64,000 nucleotides of DNA from a virus, in IMG/VR virus record IMGVR_UViG_3300020473_000011, positions 186,001 to 250,000 of that record; one strand, given 5' to 3'. Below the pieces are notes generated by a model that was not told the DNA's origin, searched no databases, and worked only from the letters and a program-made list of their open reading frames with translations. How positions within the stretch are numbered: the stretch's first letter is position 1; every line of letters starts with the position of its first letter. The translations under genes were made by a program, and so were the position numbers. Below, piece by piece: positions 38,316 through 47,600 of the stretch.

Positions 38316-40391
38316 TTAGTTCGTGAAAGGTTCAAAAGCTACGTTGGCTTTCTGTAGCATGTGTTCAATCATTTTGATCTGCATCGTGCCTGAGTACATG
38401 ATCAAGTTACCGCCTGCAAAGTCTTCGGCATTCTTTTGGTCGTCACATAGCTCTTTATGAAGGTCTAGTAACAGTTCGAAGCTTTCGTCAGTATAAATCT
38501 GGCTGTCGCAATCCATACAAAGAGCAGGGTTGCTCTCATTGTCCATGTTGCACTTGTAGCCGCTTGAGCAGTAGCCTGCACCTGCCGCATGAATGCTTAT
38601 CTCGCCTTTCTTGATAAGCTTTTTCAGACCTTCCACTGACTGGTACATTTTGGGCATTTTATCACGTGAAGCTACGATGGACTCGCCTTTTTTGCCGTAC
38701 AAGGGCTTGTCTGTATTATACAAGTTGTCTGCAATTTTAGCCTGCATGTTCAAGCGTTCATCTAGGATTTGACTAATAAGCTCTAACTGCGACTTACTAT
38801 CCTTATTCGCGTCAAAGAAACCCGCGAAGGCTGCGTGGTTTGCATAGTGACGCGACATGTCTGCACAAAGATGTTTGAACTGTTGCTTTATGGCAGACAC
38901 CGACGCTAAGTCATGGCGAACTGCAAATACAGCTAAGCTACGGCGCAGTTGATGTAGCGATAATTGCCATACACTACCAACGAGAATTGGGTCTGATGCC
39001 AAAGTTGGATTCAAACGCTTGTACTCTTCTACGTCATCAGCTGTAACGCGGTAGCCGCACGCGTCGCTCACTGCTTGTGTATACTGGCTATTGTGCGCAG
39101 GCAACTCTGTAGGCGGCACACCTGCCCGTTGATTCGCTACCCATAAATGGTCGCGTAGCGTTTCAATCTCCGCAGCTTTAGGGTGACCTTCATCAATGAA
39201 TTTTTGGCAACGGCCTTGAATGGGCTTTGCTAAGATAGCCGCAGTTTCTATGGCCTTTTTAGTGATAGGCGCTGTCACCCAAACATCAGGCGTACCCTGA
39301 TGTGAGTTAGACATCTTATGTGTTACCGACTTAATCAAAGGGACGTTTGTGTTGTTGTAATTTGCGATGTAGTAGCTGTCTGGTTTAATCTCATAGGCGT
39401 CACTACTGCGCATACCCGTATACGCCACACAGGCCACAAAACAAGTTACTTGCGCTCTGTTGTAAAGTACTGTGTAAGCACGGAATAACGCATTAGGTGC
39501 ATTTATCGGTGCTGCAATAGCTTTTAGCTCTTCGTAAAGCTTTGTGCCTTTTAGACCGTCCTCAATGATAGCGCGTGATTCACGGGGTGTACGACTGTTA
39601 ATTGCACGCGCCTTAACCTCGACCCCTTTTTCAATACAAGCAGTTACGCCCGCATCATAATTCTGGTACAGTTCCGCTTGAACACGTGCTAGCACTGAGG
39701 CTTCTGCCCAGTAGCGTTCGATTGAATCGTCTAAGTGATTCAAAAGACTTGCGTAAACGTTCGTAGGCAAGGCAGGGTACTGCCTAATTAGCTGCTTATC
39801 GTCTGCGCCAATTGCCTTGGCGCTCAACGGGTTTACACCTAGTGTTGGAACGCGAAACGGTAATAAGCTCTCTAGGTTCTCTAGGTGCGATAACAGTGCG
39901 TTATAGCCACTTATTGATTGGGCTGATAAGTTCTTACTGGCCAAGTGTACTGCTAGGTTATCAAACACCTGCGTATTGCAAAGGGCTGCAAACGACGAGT
40001 GCTGTTCCTTGTCTAAGAAGGATGCCATGCTTTTAGCGTTAGAAAGCAGCCCTGAGATAGAACCCGCTTTAAGCAGGCGCGTCGATCCCGCTGGTGCTCG
40101 AAGAAACGTGTAGATGATTGACTTAACTTCGGCTCTAAGTGCTGGGTTCTTAATCTTCTCAAAGCGAAAGATCAGCTTATTTCCATTTTTCAGCGATTTC
40201 TGCTGATTCAAGTCCCATATATCATCTGCAAACGTAACTACTTCGCCATTGGGGAAAGCGGCTACGGTGATGCTCTTTTGCTTGTCGTCACTCAGTGGGC
40301 TTTTTAGCTCACCAAGGTTGATAAAATCAACCTTGCCCTCAAAGACTACATTTGCGTCATCTGTGACGTGAAGCTGTGTGGCTGCACCCAT
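38316..40391 (-). CDS. Tyrosine recombinase 3, 691 aa (TnpB/GmtZ-like)
   Basis: All catalytic boxes are visible: TGMR with Arg328, a beta-hairpin THK with Lys359, HQLR with His480 and Arg483, FKHL with His507, and SRHY with nucleophile Tyr516. The N-terminal ~300 residues should be the arm- and core-binding domains. The C-terminal 170 include a Cys cluster (GYCSSGYKCNMDN, then CMDCD) likely to bind zinc. It is much longer than phage integrases (~350-400) and fits the large recombinases of trio elements. It is separated from gene 40393 by one base. Confidence 0.8.
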   Translation of the reverse strand: MGAATQLHVTDDANVVFEGKVDFINLGELKSPLSDDKQKSITVAAFPNGEVVTFADDIWDLNQQKSLKNGNKLIFRFEKIKNPALRAEVKSIIYTFLRAPAGSTRLLKAGSISGLLSNAKSMASFLDKEQHSSFAALCNTQVFDNLAVHLASKNLSAQSISGYNALLSHLENLESLLPFRVPTLGVNPLSAKAIGADDKQLIRQYPALPTNVYASLLNHLDDSIERYWAEASVLARVQAELYQNYDAGVTACIEKGVEVKARAINSRTPRESRAIIEDGLKGTKLYEELKAIAAPINAPNALFRAYTVLYNRAQVTCFVACVAYTGMRSSDAYEIKPDSYYIANYNNTNVPLIKSVTHKMSNSHQGTPDVWVTAPITKKAIETAAILAKPIQGRCQKFIDEGHPKAAEIETLRDHLWVANQRAGVPPTELPAHNSQYTQAVSDACGYRVTADDVEEYKRLNPTLASDPILVGSVWQLSLHQLRRSLAVFAVRHDLASVSAIKQQFKHLCADMSRHYANHAAFAGFFDANKDSKSQLELISQILDERLNMQAKIADNLYNTDKPLYGKKGESIVASRDKMPKMYQSVEGLKKLIKKGEISIHAAGAGYCSSGYKCNMDNESNPALCMDCDSQIYTDESFELLLDLHKELCDDQKNAEDFAGGNLIMYSGTMQIKMIEHMLQKANVAFEPFTN

Positions 40392-40392
40392 C

Positions 40393-42141
40393 CTATACCT
40401 CCAAACTTAGTGTAGATTTCGCGTAGGAACGCCAAAATTTGTGGATTCCTTCGCTGAACAGCTTAGATTCTGCGGCTTTTACGTTATCTTTAACGAACAA
40501 AGCAAGCAGGCTCTCAATTCTTGCCAACAACTTACCCTTTGATTTCTCGAAGTGGTCGGCATCCTTGTACTTACTTGAAGACGCAAGAACGACTTCTTTG
40601 TAAGACAACAATTGGTAGGCATCGTCGATAGTGTCAACTAGCGCATAGTTGCTGCACGTTAGGCAGCTATCAAACATCGTACACGGCATTTCCTCAGCAC
40701 TGGCTAGACCAAGCTTCTCAAGGATAGGCGCATGTTTGCGTTGTGATTTAGTTGGGTTTGCACCCTCATACGGGTTAGAACAACGACCGCCCGATGGTAC
40801 AGCCTCATTCTTTTTGTACTTCTGGTTTATGGCATCCAGCGGTAGTAGCTCAATACCAAGCTCGTCAGCAAGTTCTTGCTTGGCCTCGTCGACCGTCAAA
40901 CCCTTACCGAGTTTACTTAATACTGTGATGGCTGCGTGTGACTGCTCGTAGTTCTCCGCTTCGTTACCACTGCCGAGGTAGTGCTCAACTGCGACGCCTG
41001 TTGAGTGCCCAGCGTCTTTTGCAGCGGCTACGATACCTGCTGCTCTGGTAGCTGTTTGGAAACGGTTTTTACGGAAGCGCTCGGCACTAAGCATTAGCTT
41101 GGAACCATCGTCAGCCTGTACCTTAAAATGTCTGAATAACATATCAGACACAGCGGTGATGAAGTTCATCACAGGCTGAACAATCTTGCCGTTGACTTGT
41201 AAGAAACTAAATAACTTCCCATCAGCTGCGGGATTATGCTTTGTATTCTCTAACAGTAGCTCTACCAGTGCTATCTCACGAGGTGTAGACATTAAGCGCG
41301 AAACATCATGGTTCGCACGTGCTTTATGCGCATTGATCTCATAGACTGTGCTCGACTTAGATTTTTTGCGCGTGATACAGTCAATTGTTAGGCTCTGCAA
41401 TACAGCCGTATTTAGACCTGTGTATAGCGATAAGCGGAACATGCCTAGGGTACTTAATAGCCACCAAGCTGTCCCTTTAGCCTCTGGTACGTTATAAGAA
41501 AAATTGCGGTCATTAGCCCTCAAACTAAACGTGCTACCGTTAGGGTTGGCTTTCAATTGCTTAGACAGCTGGTCGTGCAAGTCACAAACCGCTTTCTTTA
41601 GGCAGCGTTGCTCGGTCTGAGAGTAAGCGCGGCGTACCTCACGACCACCACGTTTAACAAAAGGCGGCGTGGCTCCTATGATCGGCTTAGGGTCAATACC
41701 CGCGACCACCAGTAGCTTCTTGTAAGCTGACCAGTCCCCCCATGCGGTTGATTGCTTGTAGCGTACCCGAGGGTCACGTACTTTTTGAGTCCAGTACTCA
41801 ATGACCGCGTTACCACCTTCTGGTGAATCTAGGCTTACTTCTAATTCGTCACTTAGGGCTGTGAGTTTGCACCAGCGCTTATACGTTGACTTAATAGTGC
41901 TTGCGCTATTTGTCGCTGTCGTAACCCATTCCCATAATGCGTTAACGATGTGCTGGCGTGCTGGCACAAGCTCAGCATGCACGTCGCAATTTAGATGGTA
42001 AAGATGTGATACAGCCACTTCGTAATTTTCCCCGCTTGGAAGCGTTACCTTACGCGATTGTGCGTGCATTGGTAAAGCCAGCGCTGTAGGCTTACTCGGG
42101 GCTTTTAAACTTGATGCACGTGATCGACTAATTCTTCGCAT
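40393..42141 (-). CDS. Tyrosine recombinase 2, 582 aa, with altered box I
   Basis: Recognisable boxes: TGLN at 241-244 where active enzymes have TGxR, a THK-like NAHK with Lys273, RFRKNR around 355-360 in place of HxxR, GHS with His379, and EHY with Tyr388. The first catalytic Arg is therefore replaced by Asn, so it may be a non-catalytic partner or use a shifted residue. A C-terminal Cys group (MPCTMFDSCLTCSNY) suggests a zinc site. It starts 14 nt inside the 3' end of gene 42128, indicating translational coupling. Confidence 0.75.
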   Translation of the reverse strand: MRRISRSRASSLKAPSKPTALALPMHAQSRKVTLPSGENYEVAVSHLYHLNCDVHAELVPARQHIVNALWEWVTTATNSASTIKSTYKRWCKLTALSDELEVSLDSPEGGNAVIEYWTQKVRDPRVRYKQSTAWGDWSAYKKLLVVAGIDPKPIIGATPPFVKRGGREVRRAYSQTEQRCLKKAVCDLHDQLSKQLKANPNGSTFSLRANDRNFSYNVPEAKGTAWWLLSTLGMFRLSLYTGLNTAVLQSLTIDCITRKKSKSSTVYEINAHKARANHDVSRLMSTPREIALVELLLENTKHNPAADGKLFSFLQVNGKIVQPVMNFITAVSDMLFRHFKVQADDGSKLMLSAERFRKNRFQTATRAAGIVAAAKDAGHSTGVAVEHYLGSGNEAENYEQSHAAITVLSKLGKGLTVDEAKQELADELGIELLPLDAINQKYKKNEAVPSGGRCSNPYEGANPTKSQRKHAPILEKLGLASAEEMPCTMFDSCLTCSNYALVDTIDDAYQLLSYKEVVLASSSKYKDADHFEKSKGKLLARIESLLALFVKDNVKAAESKLFSEGIHKFWRSYAKSTLSLEV

Positions 42142-43399
42142 GACCTTCCCCTAGTAAAGCTATTTCAAGTTCACGGTCACGAGCCTCAGCGATGTATCGT
42201 GCTGCGTCGTTACCATTTACGAAGTCTAGGTAGTCCATTAAGGTTTTAACGTCCTCGTGACCCATCCAGCGCTGTAGAACACTAAGCGCACTGCCACTGT
42301 TCATTGTTTCCAATAGCTCAGATAGGCGGTGTGTTGCATACGTCGAGCGTAAATCGTGGAATGAATACTCGAATGGGTTTGAGGTTTCGGCGCGTATCAG
42401 GTCAACCACGCGACGAAAGCCTTTGTACGCAGCTGACTGACCGAAGCCTAGACCTTTCTGAGTAATGAATAATGGTATGTTACCGCCGTCAAACGCGTCG
42501 CTTGCTTCAAATAGCGCACGGCGCTTCTTGTGTTTCTCTGATGAGCGGTAATCTAAAAGTTTGTTGTTTAACCAGTCAGGCATTTCGATTGGGCGGTCTT
42601 TGTTGCCCTTAGTTTCGTTACCACCTGTACTTAAACCAATCCAGACTTCGTTACCACCTGATAGCTTAGCGTCGACTAATTTCTCTGTGTACGTAGCAAC
42701 TTCGGTAATACGCATGCCTGTAAACAACGACAGCTGAACCATCAATTGAGTTTCTTCGTTTGCACGTACTAGGTAATCCCCCAATAAGCGTAGGTCTGAC
42801 AAGGTTAAAGGACGTAGCACACGACCCCCTTGTTTCTTACCACCGACAATACGTAGGTCAGTACTATCAACCACAATTTTCTTAGTGGCCATCGTATCGC
42901 TTTTAAGGTTGTGGGTGAGTGATTCACAGCGGAATGGGGCGCGGCGTTGGTCATATTCGAATACGCCCTCATACAGCGCCCATTTGTAAAAACTCACGAC
43001 AACATTCATGTAGCTTTTAGCTGTAGACGCAGCTAACGTACCGCCATCAACGGCAGCTTGCAGCGTATCTCTGAAAACGTAAGTAGGGCGCGTAGACGGC
43101 GTCGTACCAAACGTAAACCAATCAAAGTTGTTAATCTCTAAGAATCGGCAGTAGAAGAGTAAAGCTGTAGCTGTACTAGATAAACTCTTTAGGTTCTTAC
43201 GCAGCTTACGGTCGAAGAAGTACATCACCGCCTCTTGAACGATTTCACCTTCTCCATTGAATAAAACTGGGAACCTATCAATCGTACGTGATACCTCATC
43301 GCTGAACACGGCCAACAGTTCGCCAGCGTCTTCTGTGATCTCAACCGATTTATGCAACGGCATATCGGTAATCCAATGTAGGTAAGCTTCTTGTGTCAT
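42128..43399 (-). CDS. Tyrosine recombinase 1, 423 aa (TnpA/GmtY-like)
   Basis: A complete tyrosine recombinase: Arg230 in TGMRITE, Lys264 in ETKGNKDRP, His348 and Arg351 in FHDLRSTYATH, His381 in WMGHED, and Tyr390 in LMDYL. An N-terminal SAM-like domain (ATALLFYCRFLEINNFDWF, MNVVVSFYKWAL) precedes the catalytic part. The size is that of ordinary phage integrases. Start and stop overlap with both neighbours (ATGA with gene 43396). It is the most likely strand-exchange enzyme of the element. Confidence 0.9.
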   Translation of the reverse strand: MTQEAYLHWITDMPLHKSVEITEDAGELLAVFSDEVSRTIDRFPVLFNGEGEIVQEAVMYFFDRKLRKNLKSLSSTATALLFYCRFLEINNFDWFTFGTTPSTRPTYVFRDTLQAAVDGGTLAASTAKSYMNVVVSFYKWALYEGVFEYDQRRAPFRCESLTHNLKSDTMATKKIVVDSTDLRIVGGKKQGGRVLRPLTLSDLRLLGDYLVRANEETQLMVQLSLFTGMRITEVATYTEKLVDAKLSGGNEVWIGLSTGGNETKGNKDRPIEMPDWLNNKLLDYRSSEKHKKRRALFEASDAFDGGNIPLFITQKGLGFGQSAAYKGFRRVVDLIRAETSNPFEYSFHDLRSTYATHRLSELLETMNSGSALSVLQRWMGHEDVKTLMDYLDFVNGNDAARYIAEARDRELEIALLGEGHAKN

Positions 43400-44523
43400 A
43401 CTACTGCTGCCTTTTTAAAGTCGTCTAGTGTCCAAGTATCAAAGTAGCCTTCGTTACCGTCACCCTCACAGGCCGCATAGGCCATCTGGCCGTAGCCATA
43501 ACAGTTGAACTCACAATTAACGAGGTCGGCACTATCGGCAAGGTCAGTGTGTGTTTTACGGTCGTATTCTTCCATGCCCATTGCTTGGATGGGGCACTCT
43601 TCGTCACAGCCTTCTGGCGTTATTAAATGGTTATCTTTTACGTAGGTTTCCATGACGCGTTGCGTGGCGTCGCCGAAGACTCCCGCTACGAACTCTTCGC
43701 GCGTTTCAGTACGCATACCGCTGCCTGATTCAAAGGTTGGAACGTCTAAGCCTGTGTTAGATTCGAAGAACTCAAGGTACGTCGTTATGTTGTCTTTTAG
43801 CGGCTCACCTGTACGCTTGGCGTAAGTCGATTTGTCGTAACCTGTGTCACGAAAGTCGCTCTCTACGTACTCAGCGCCTGACCATTCTTTAATAACGGCG
43901 AGTATAAATTTTTGACGGAAGCCGTCTTTGTTTTCGGGATCGACGTACTTAGTAAGGATTGCGTGCAGCTCGTCGAAATGGTCTGCCGTGACTTCAATAG
44001 GCTGCTCACTTGCTGCTTGAAAGTCGTTGAATGTCCAGTCTTGAAAGTCAGCATTCTCAACAAAGCTATCCCGTAGGGCAGTGCCTAGTTGCGTGTAGCC
44101 CACAAAAATTGACTCTAACGCTAATTCTTCGGCATCTGTTTCAGCTTCGGCTCCCATAATGTACTTGTGAGCTTCTTCGTGATTTAAAGGACGCTTTTTG
44201 TCGTATGACATGCCCAAAAAGTTTTTACGCACATAGTGCTGAACAAAGCTACTCGTTAGTGAATGTAGGAACTGGTAGACCGCCTCGTCGTAGCGTAGGT
44301 ACTGACGGCATAGGTCTGTGAGATATACGTCGGGACGTACGTCACTTTCCATTAAGCATAGTTCTTTGAATGTCGTAGCATCGTCGGCATCTGGCCATAC
44401 TTCTGTAACGTAGCTAACAAACTTTTGGAATGCGAAGCCTTTCTTACCTGTTTCGTAAAACTTAGCTAGTCCAGCTTCTATCTTTTCTAAATCTTCTAAC
44501 GTAACGACTCTTAACGTGGTCAT
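43396..44523 (-). CDS. First gene of the recombinase element, unknown, 375 aa
   Basis: No recombinase boxes are seen. It is acidic and helical, and contains two related blocks: an early VYLTDLCRQYLRYDEAVYQF and a later YLEFFESNTGL region. At the C-terminus are spaced cysteines (CDEECPIQ, then NCEFNCYGYG, then AACEGD) resembling the Cys clusters at the ends of two of the recombinases. It leads the operon behind the TTGTAA/TATAAT promoter. It may be a DNA-binding partner or cargo; I do not know the family. Confidence 0.7.
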   Translation of the reverse strand: MTTLRVVTLEDLEKIEAGLAKFYETGKKGFAFQKFVSYVTEVWPDADDATTFKELCLMESDVRPDVYLTDLCRQYLRYDEAVYQFLHSLTSSFVQHYVRKNFLGMSYDKKRPLNHEEAHKYIMGAEAETDAEELALESIFVGYTQLGTALRDSFVENADFQDWTFNDFQAASEQPIEVTADHFDELHAILTKYVDPENKDGFRQKFILAVIKEWSGAEYVESDFRDTGYDKSTYAKRTGEPLKDNITTYLEFFESNTGLDVPTFESGSGMRTETREEFVAGVFGDATQRVMETYVKDNHLITPEGCDEECPIQAMGMEEYDRKTHTDLADSADLVNCEFNCYGYGQMAYAACEGDGNEGYFDTWTLDDFKKAAVV

Positions 44524-44554
44524 AGGAATACTCTAAAGCTACATCAATAACTTT

Positions 44555-44608
44555 ATTATATTCCATACTTTCCATAATTACAATAAGGCTACATTACTTT
44601 CCATAGAA
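44555..44608 (-). promoter_or_regulatory. Right end of the recombinase element: promoter inside the TATGGAAA array
   Basis: TTGTAA (44578-44583) and TATAAT (44555-44560) are 17 nt apart on the minus strand. The spacer is made of TATGGAAA (44569-44576) and TATGGAA (44561-44567). A third copy, TTTCCATAGAA at 44598-44608, abuts the stop codon of the giant gene. Recombinase bound to the end should therefore also repress its own operon. Confidence 0.7.
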
Positions 44609-47600
44609 TTAGGCTAGGTTACCCCATATAACGTACCCGTATTCGGTATCTCCCAGCGTATAACGGCGATATAGCCAGCTACCGTCATCAGGGTCTCTGT
44701 ACAGGATAGGCTCAACCACACCGTTTCGTATTGCCTCGATCATAGCTGCACGTGGTGAGTAAGTTCCTCGTGCTGTTCCGTTTTGCACTTTCTCGATCAA
44801 CTCTTCACGGTACTTAGTACGCAAGTCACGTAACCACTGCATCAGGTCAATCTGAACGATACCTGCCTTATAGCGTCGGAAGTCCTCACTTCGGAACTTA
44901 ATAGGCAAGTTAACATCAACCCTGTCATGGAACGGCAATGGCTTCATAAGTGAGTAGTCGATGCTATCAAGCACAGTGGCCATATCAACAGCATACTCTA
45001 CAAACAGGTCATCAGACTTAGCCACGGCCGCTTGCTTATAGCGGTCAATAATATCGAACGTTGGAAGAATATTACCGACTAGCTTCGCGTAGTCAGCCGT
45101 GTCCATCGGCTTCATCATACGGTAGTGCATGTTCGCAACAGGGTCACTGAGCAGGTACTGCTCGTAAGCTTGGCCAACGGCATTCACCATATCTTGGTAA
45201 CTCGCGTACTTAGAGTGCAGCACGCCACCTGCTTCGGCACCTGTTGCCTGTGCGTACGCTTCATCAATACGCGCGTCACTCAAGCCCATTGCCTTCAATG
45301 AACTGTAGAGCGAAGCAAGACCTTGCTCGTACTGCTCGTACAGACGGTCTAAGCGTTTTGCACTCACAGACTCTTGGTCATACTCGTCGTACAACGCAGT
45401 GTCACCTAGGTTAGACTGATCGAACTTATTGTAGCTCTCCGTGTCGCCTAGCCCTGCTTGTGCTACATCGGCGAATAGCTCGCCTTGCCCTAGCTGATAC
45501 TGTTTCAGGCGCATGTAGTGTGCCTTTGACACCTCTTTTGCTTGTGCAAAGAACATATCAGCTTGTGTAACGCTTAACCCAGCTTGCAGTAGTGCATTGT
45601 AGATTTCAGGCGCAACCAAGTCAGACTGTACTAGCTTGTTGTAAATAGCGCTGTCGCTTTCCAGTGATTGCTTGTAGCTCTGGTATGAGTCTGTTGTCTC
45701 TGCCAGCGCTTGACGCATAGCATGGTAGAACTCCGTCATACTCTCAGGCTTTTGTGCATACCACTGATTACCAAACCAGTTCTCGCGCATGACCTTAACG
45801 ACCTCGTCGTGCTCTTTCTCAGACAAGGCGACCTTTTGTTGTTTGAAGTCCCAGTGGTCGATAGCCACTTCGGTCAAGTTTGCGACCCACTTCTGGTATA
45901 GCTGACTTTCGCTCGGCGCAGCAAGTCTCTCAAAATCAAGACTATCAGCCAGCTTTGTGATCGTCTTGCGTAGCACAATCTCAATCTTCTTCGCGATACT
46001 CGACACATTCTGTGGATTAATACGCTTCATATCTGTAATGCGTATATCCGACGATGATACCTTGTCCCGCAACCCGATTGGTCGGTCGTTCAACAGACTG
46101 TAGCCACGGCCATCACGTCGCATCGCTATCCAAAAGTCGGTCGACACTATATCGCGTATTGGTACATACGCCTTGTTGGCTGCATGACCCAGTGGCACAC
46201 CCACTGGGAGTGATAAGCTATAGGCCGTTGACGTTGGACGTACATGCGGTGTAAAGCGCTTTTTAATGTCCGTCTTTGTCGCCATTTCTGACGTCAGTGT
46301 TTGATAGAACTTAGTGTGTGTTGCGTAACGGCTTTCACTTAGCTGGTGGTAGCCCGTACCACTAAATACTTCGCTGTAGTTGTCCAGCTGTTCAAAATGG
46401 ATCGCGTTAGAGAATACGTCGAACGGTGACCACTTCGTGTAGGTCACATCAGCATTAACATACTCTGACTCTATGCGGATAAAATCTTTATTCACGTAGT
46501 CATGCGCTTGTGCATTACGCAAGCGTATTACATCGGTAATTTTCACGTCTGGACGCGTCCGTACATCTTGGTCATACCGACGGTTCACGTCGACAGCTGA
46601 GACCTCAAGCTGCACCGAGTGGATAATACGACTTAACGTATGTTGGTCGTAGCGCTGTGTCCATTTTGGTAAACGGTAGTTCTCCACAAATGTTCGGGTA
46701 GGGATGACCCAGCGGTCAGTCTCAACCGTAACAGGTATACGTTGACCCATCGCACTTTGTTTGTACAGTACGGATGAACCCACGCCTTTTATTTGGTCGA
46801 GCATCTTAACCCACGCACTACCTACAATGCTGATTGATGGCGCTGTCGGCATCATAACTTGATGGTAGCGTGCGCCCTGCATCATTGGTGCCGCATGCTG
46901 CTGAGGTTTGACCCATTGCTCACCCGTCATACGCACAGCTGTGCTGGTGGTCGGATTAACCTGCTTAGTCAGAATATCTTGTGACAAACTCAATGAGTCC
47001 GTTTTCTTCTTGATAAGCTCAAGCTCTTGGGTTCCCATTATCTGGTCTGTACTTGCACGGTACGGCGACTGTATATGACTGCGCCCTAAGCTCTGCGAGA
47101 TATGACCGTAGTCTTGCAACCAGTTCGGCAGCCCATAAGGGAACGTATGGCGGAATTTAGGGAACCAGTACTCAGCCTTTTGAGACAGCGTACTTCTAAA
47201 GCCCGTCAGTGAATCGAACTTAACTTCTTGTAGGTTAAGACTCGCCTTAGCAACTTTCATTTCAATACTTTTCAGACGCATAGAGTCTGCTTGCGACCAC
47301 GGGGTCAGCTCTATTCGCTGAGTTACATAGCGCGTCAGTGCCTTTCGGCCATTGATGAGCTGTAGTGACCCCGATACATGGAAATCACTCTTAGTCATCG
47401 TCAGTGCAAACGGCTGGAACTTCGACATGTATGTCGTGCTCATGAATTTACCGTCACGTGGCTTATAACCCTTCACGGTCTTAACGCGCATGTGTCGCCC
47501 AAGTGCATCAGTCACACTCGGGATCTTCATGTGCTTGTAATGCTCCGTCGTTGCTTTCTCCATCTGAGCACCTGCCATCGCTAAGTGGAAGTCCGTTGCT

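Larger units (their letters stand above)
37641..44608 (-). mobile_element. Recombinase-trio mobile element (Tn554/GMT-like)
   Basis: About 7 kb with six tightly packed minus-strand genes: an unknown with a Cys-rich tail, three tyrosine recombinases, a TnpC/GmtX-like coiled-coil protein and a 57-residue protein. It is bounded by 11-bp direct repeats TTTCCATAGAA (37630-37640 and 44598-44608) and TATGGAAA arrays at both ends. One end touches the stop codon of the giant virion gene. One promoter at the right end and one terminator at the left end make it a single transcription unit. The exact ends are inferred; the layout recalls Tn554-type elements and the gamma-mobile-trio family. Confidence 0.65.
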
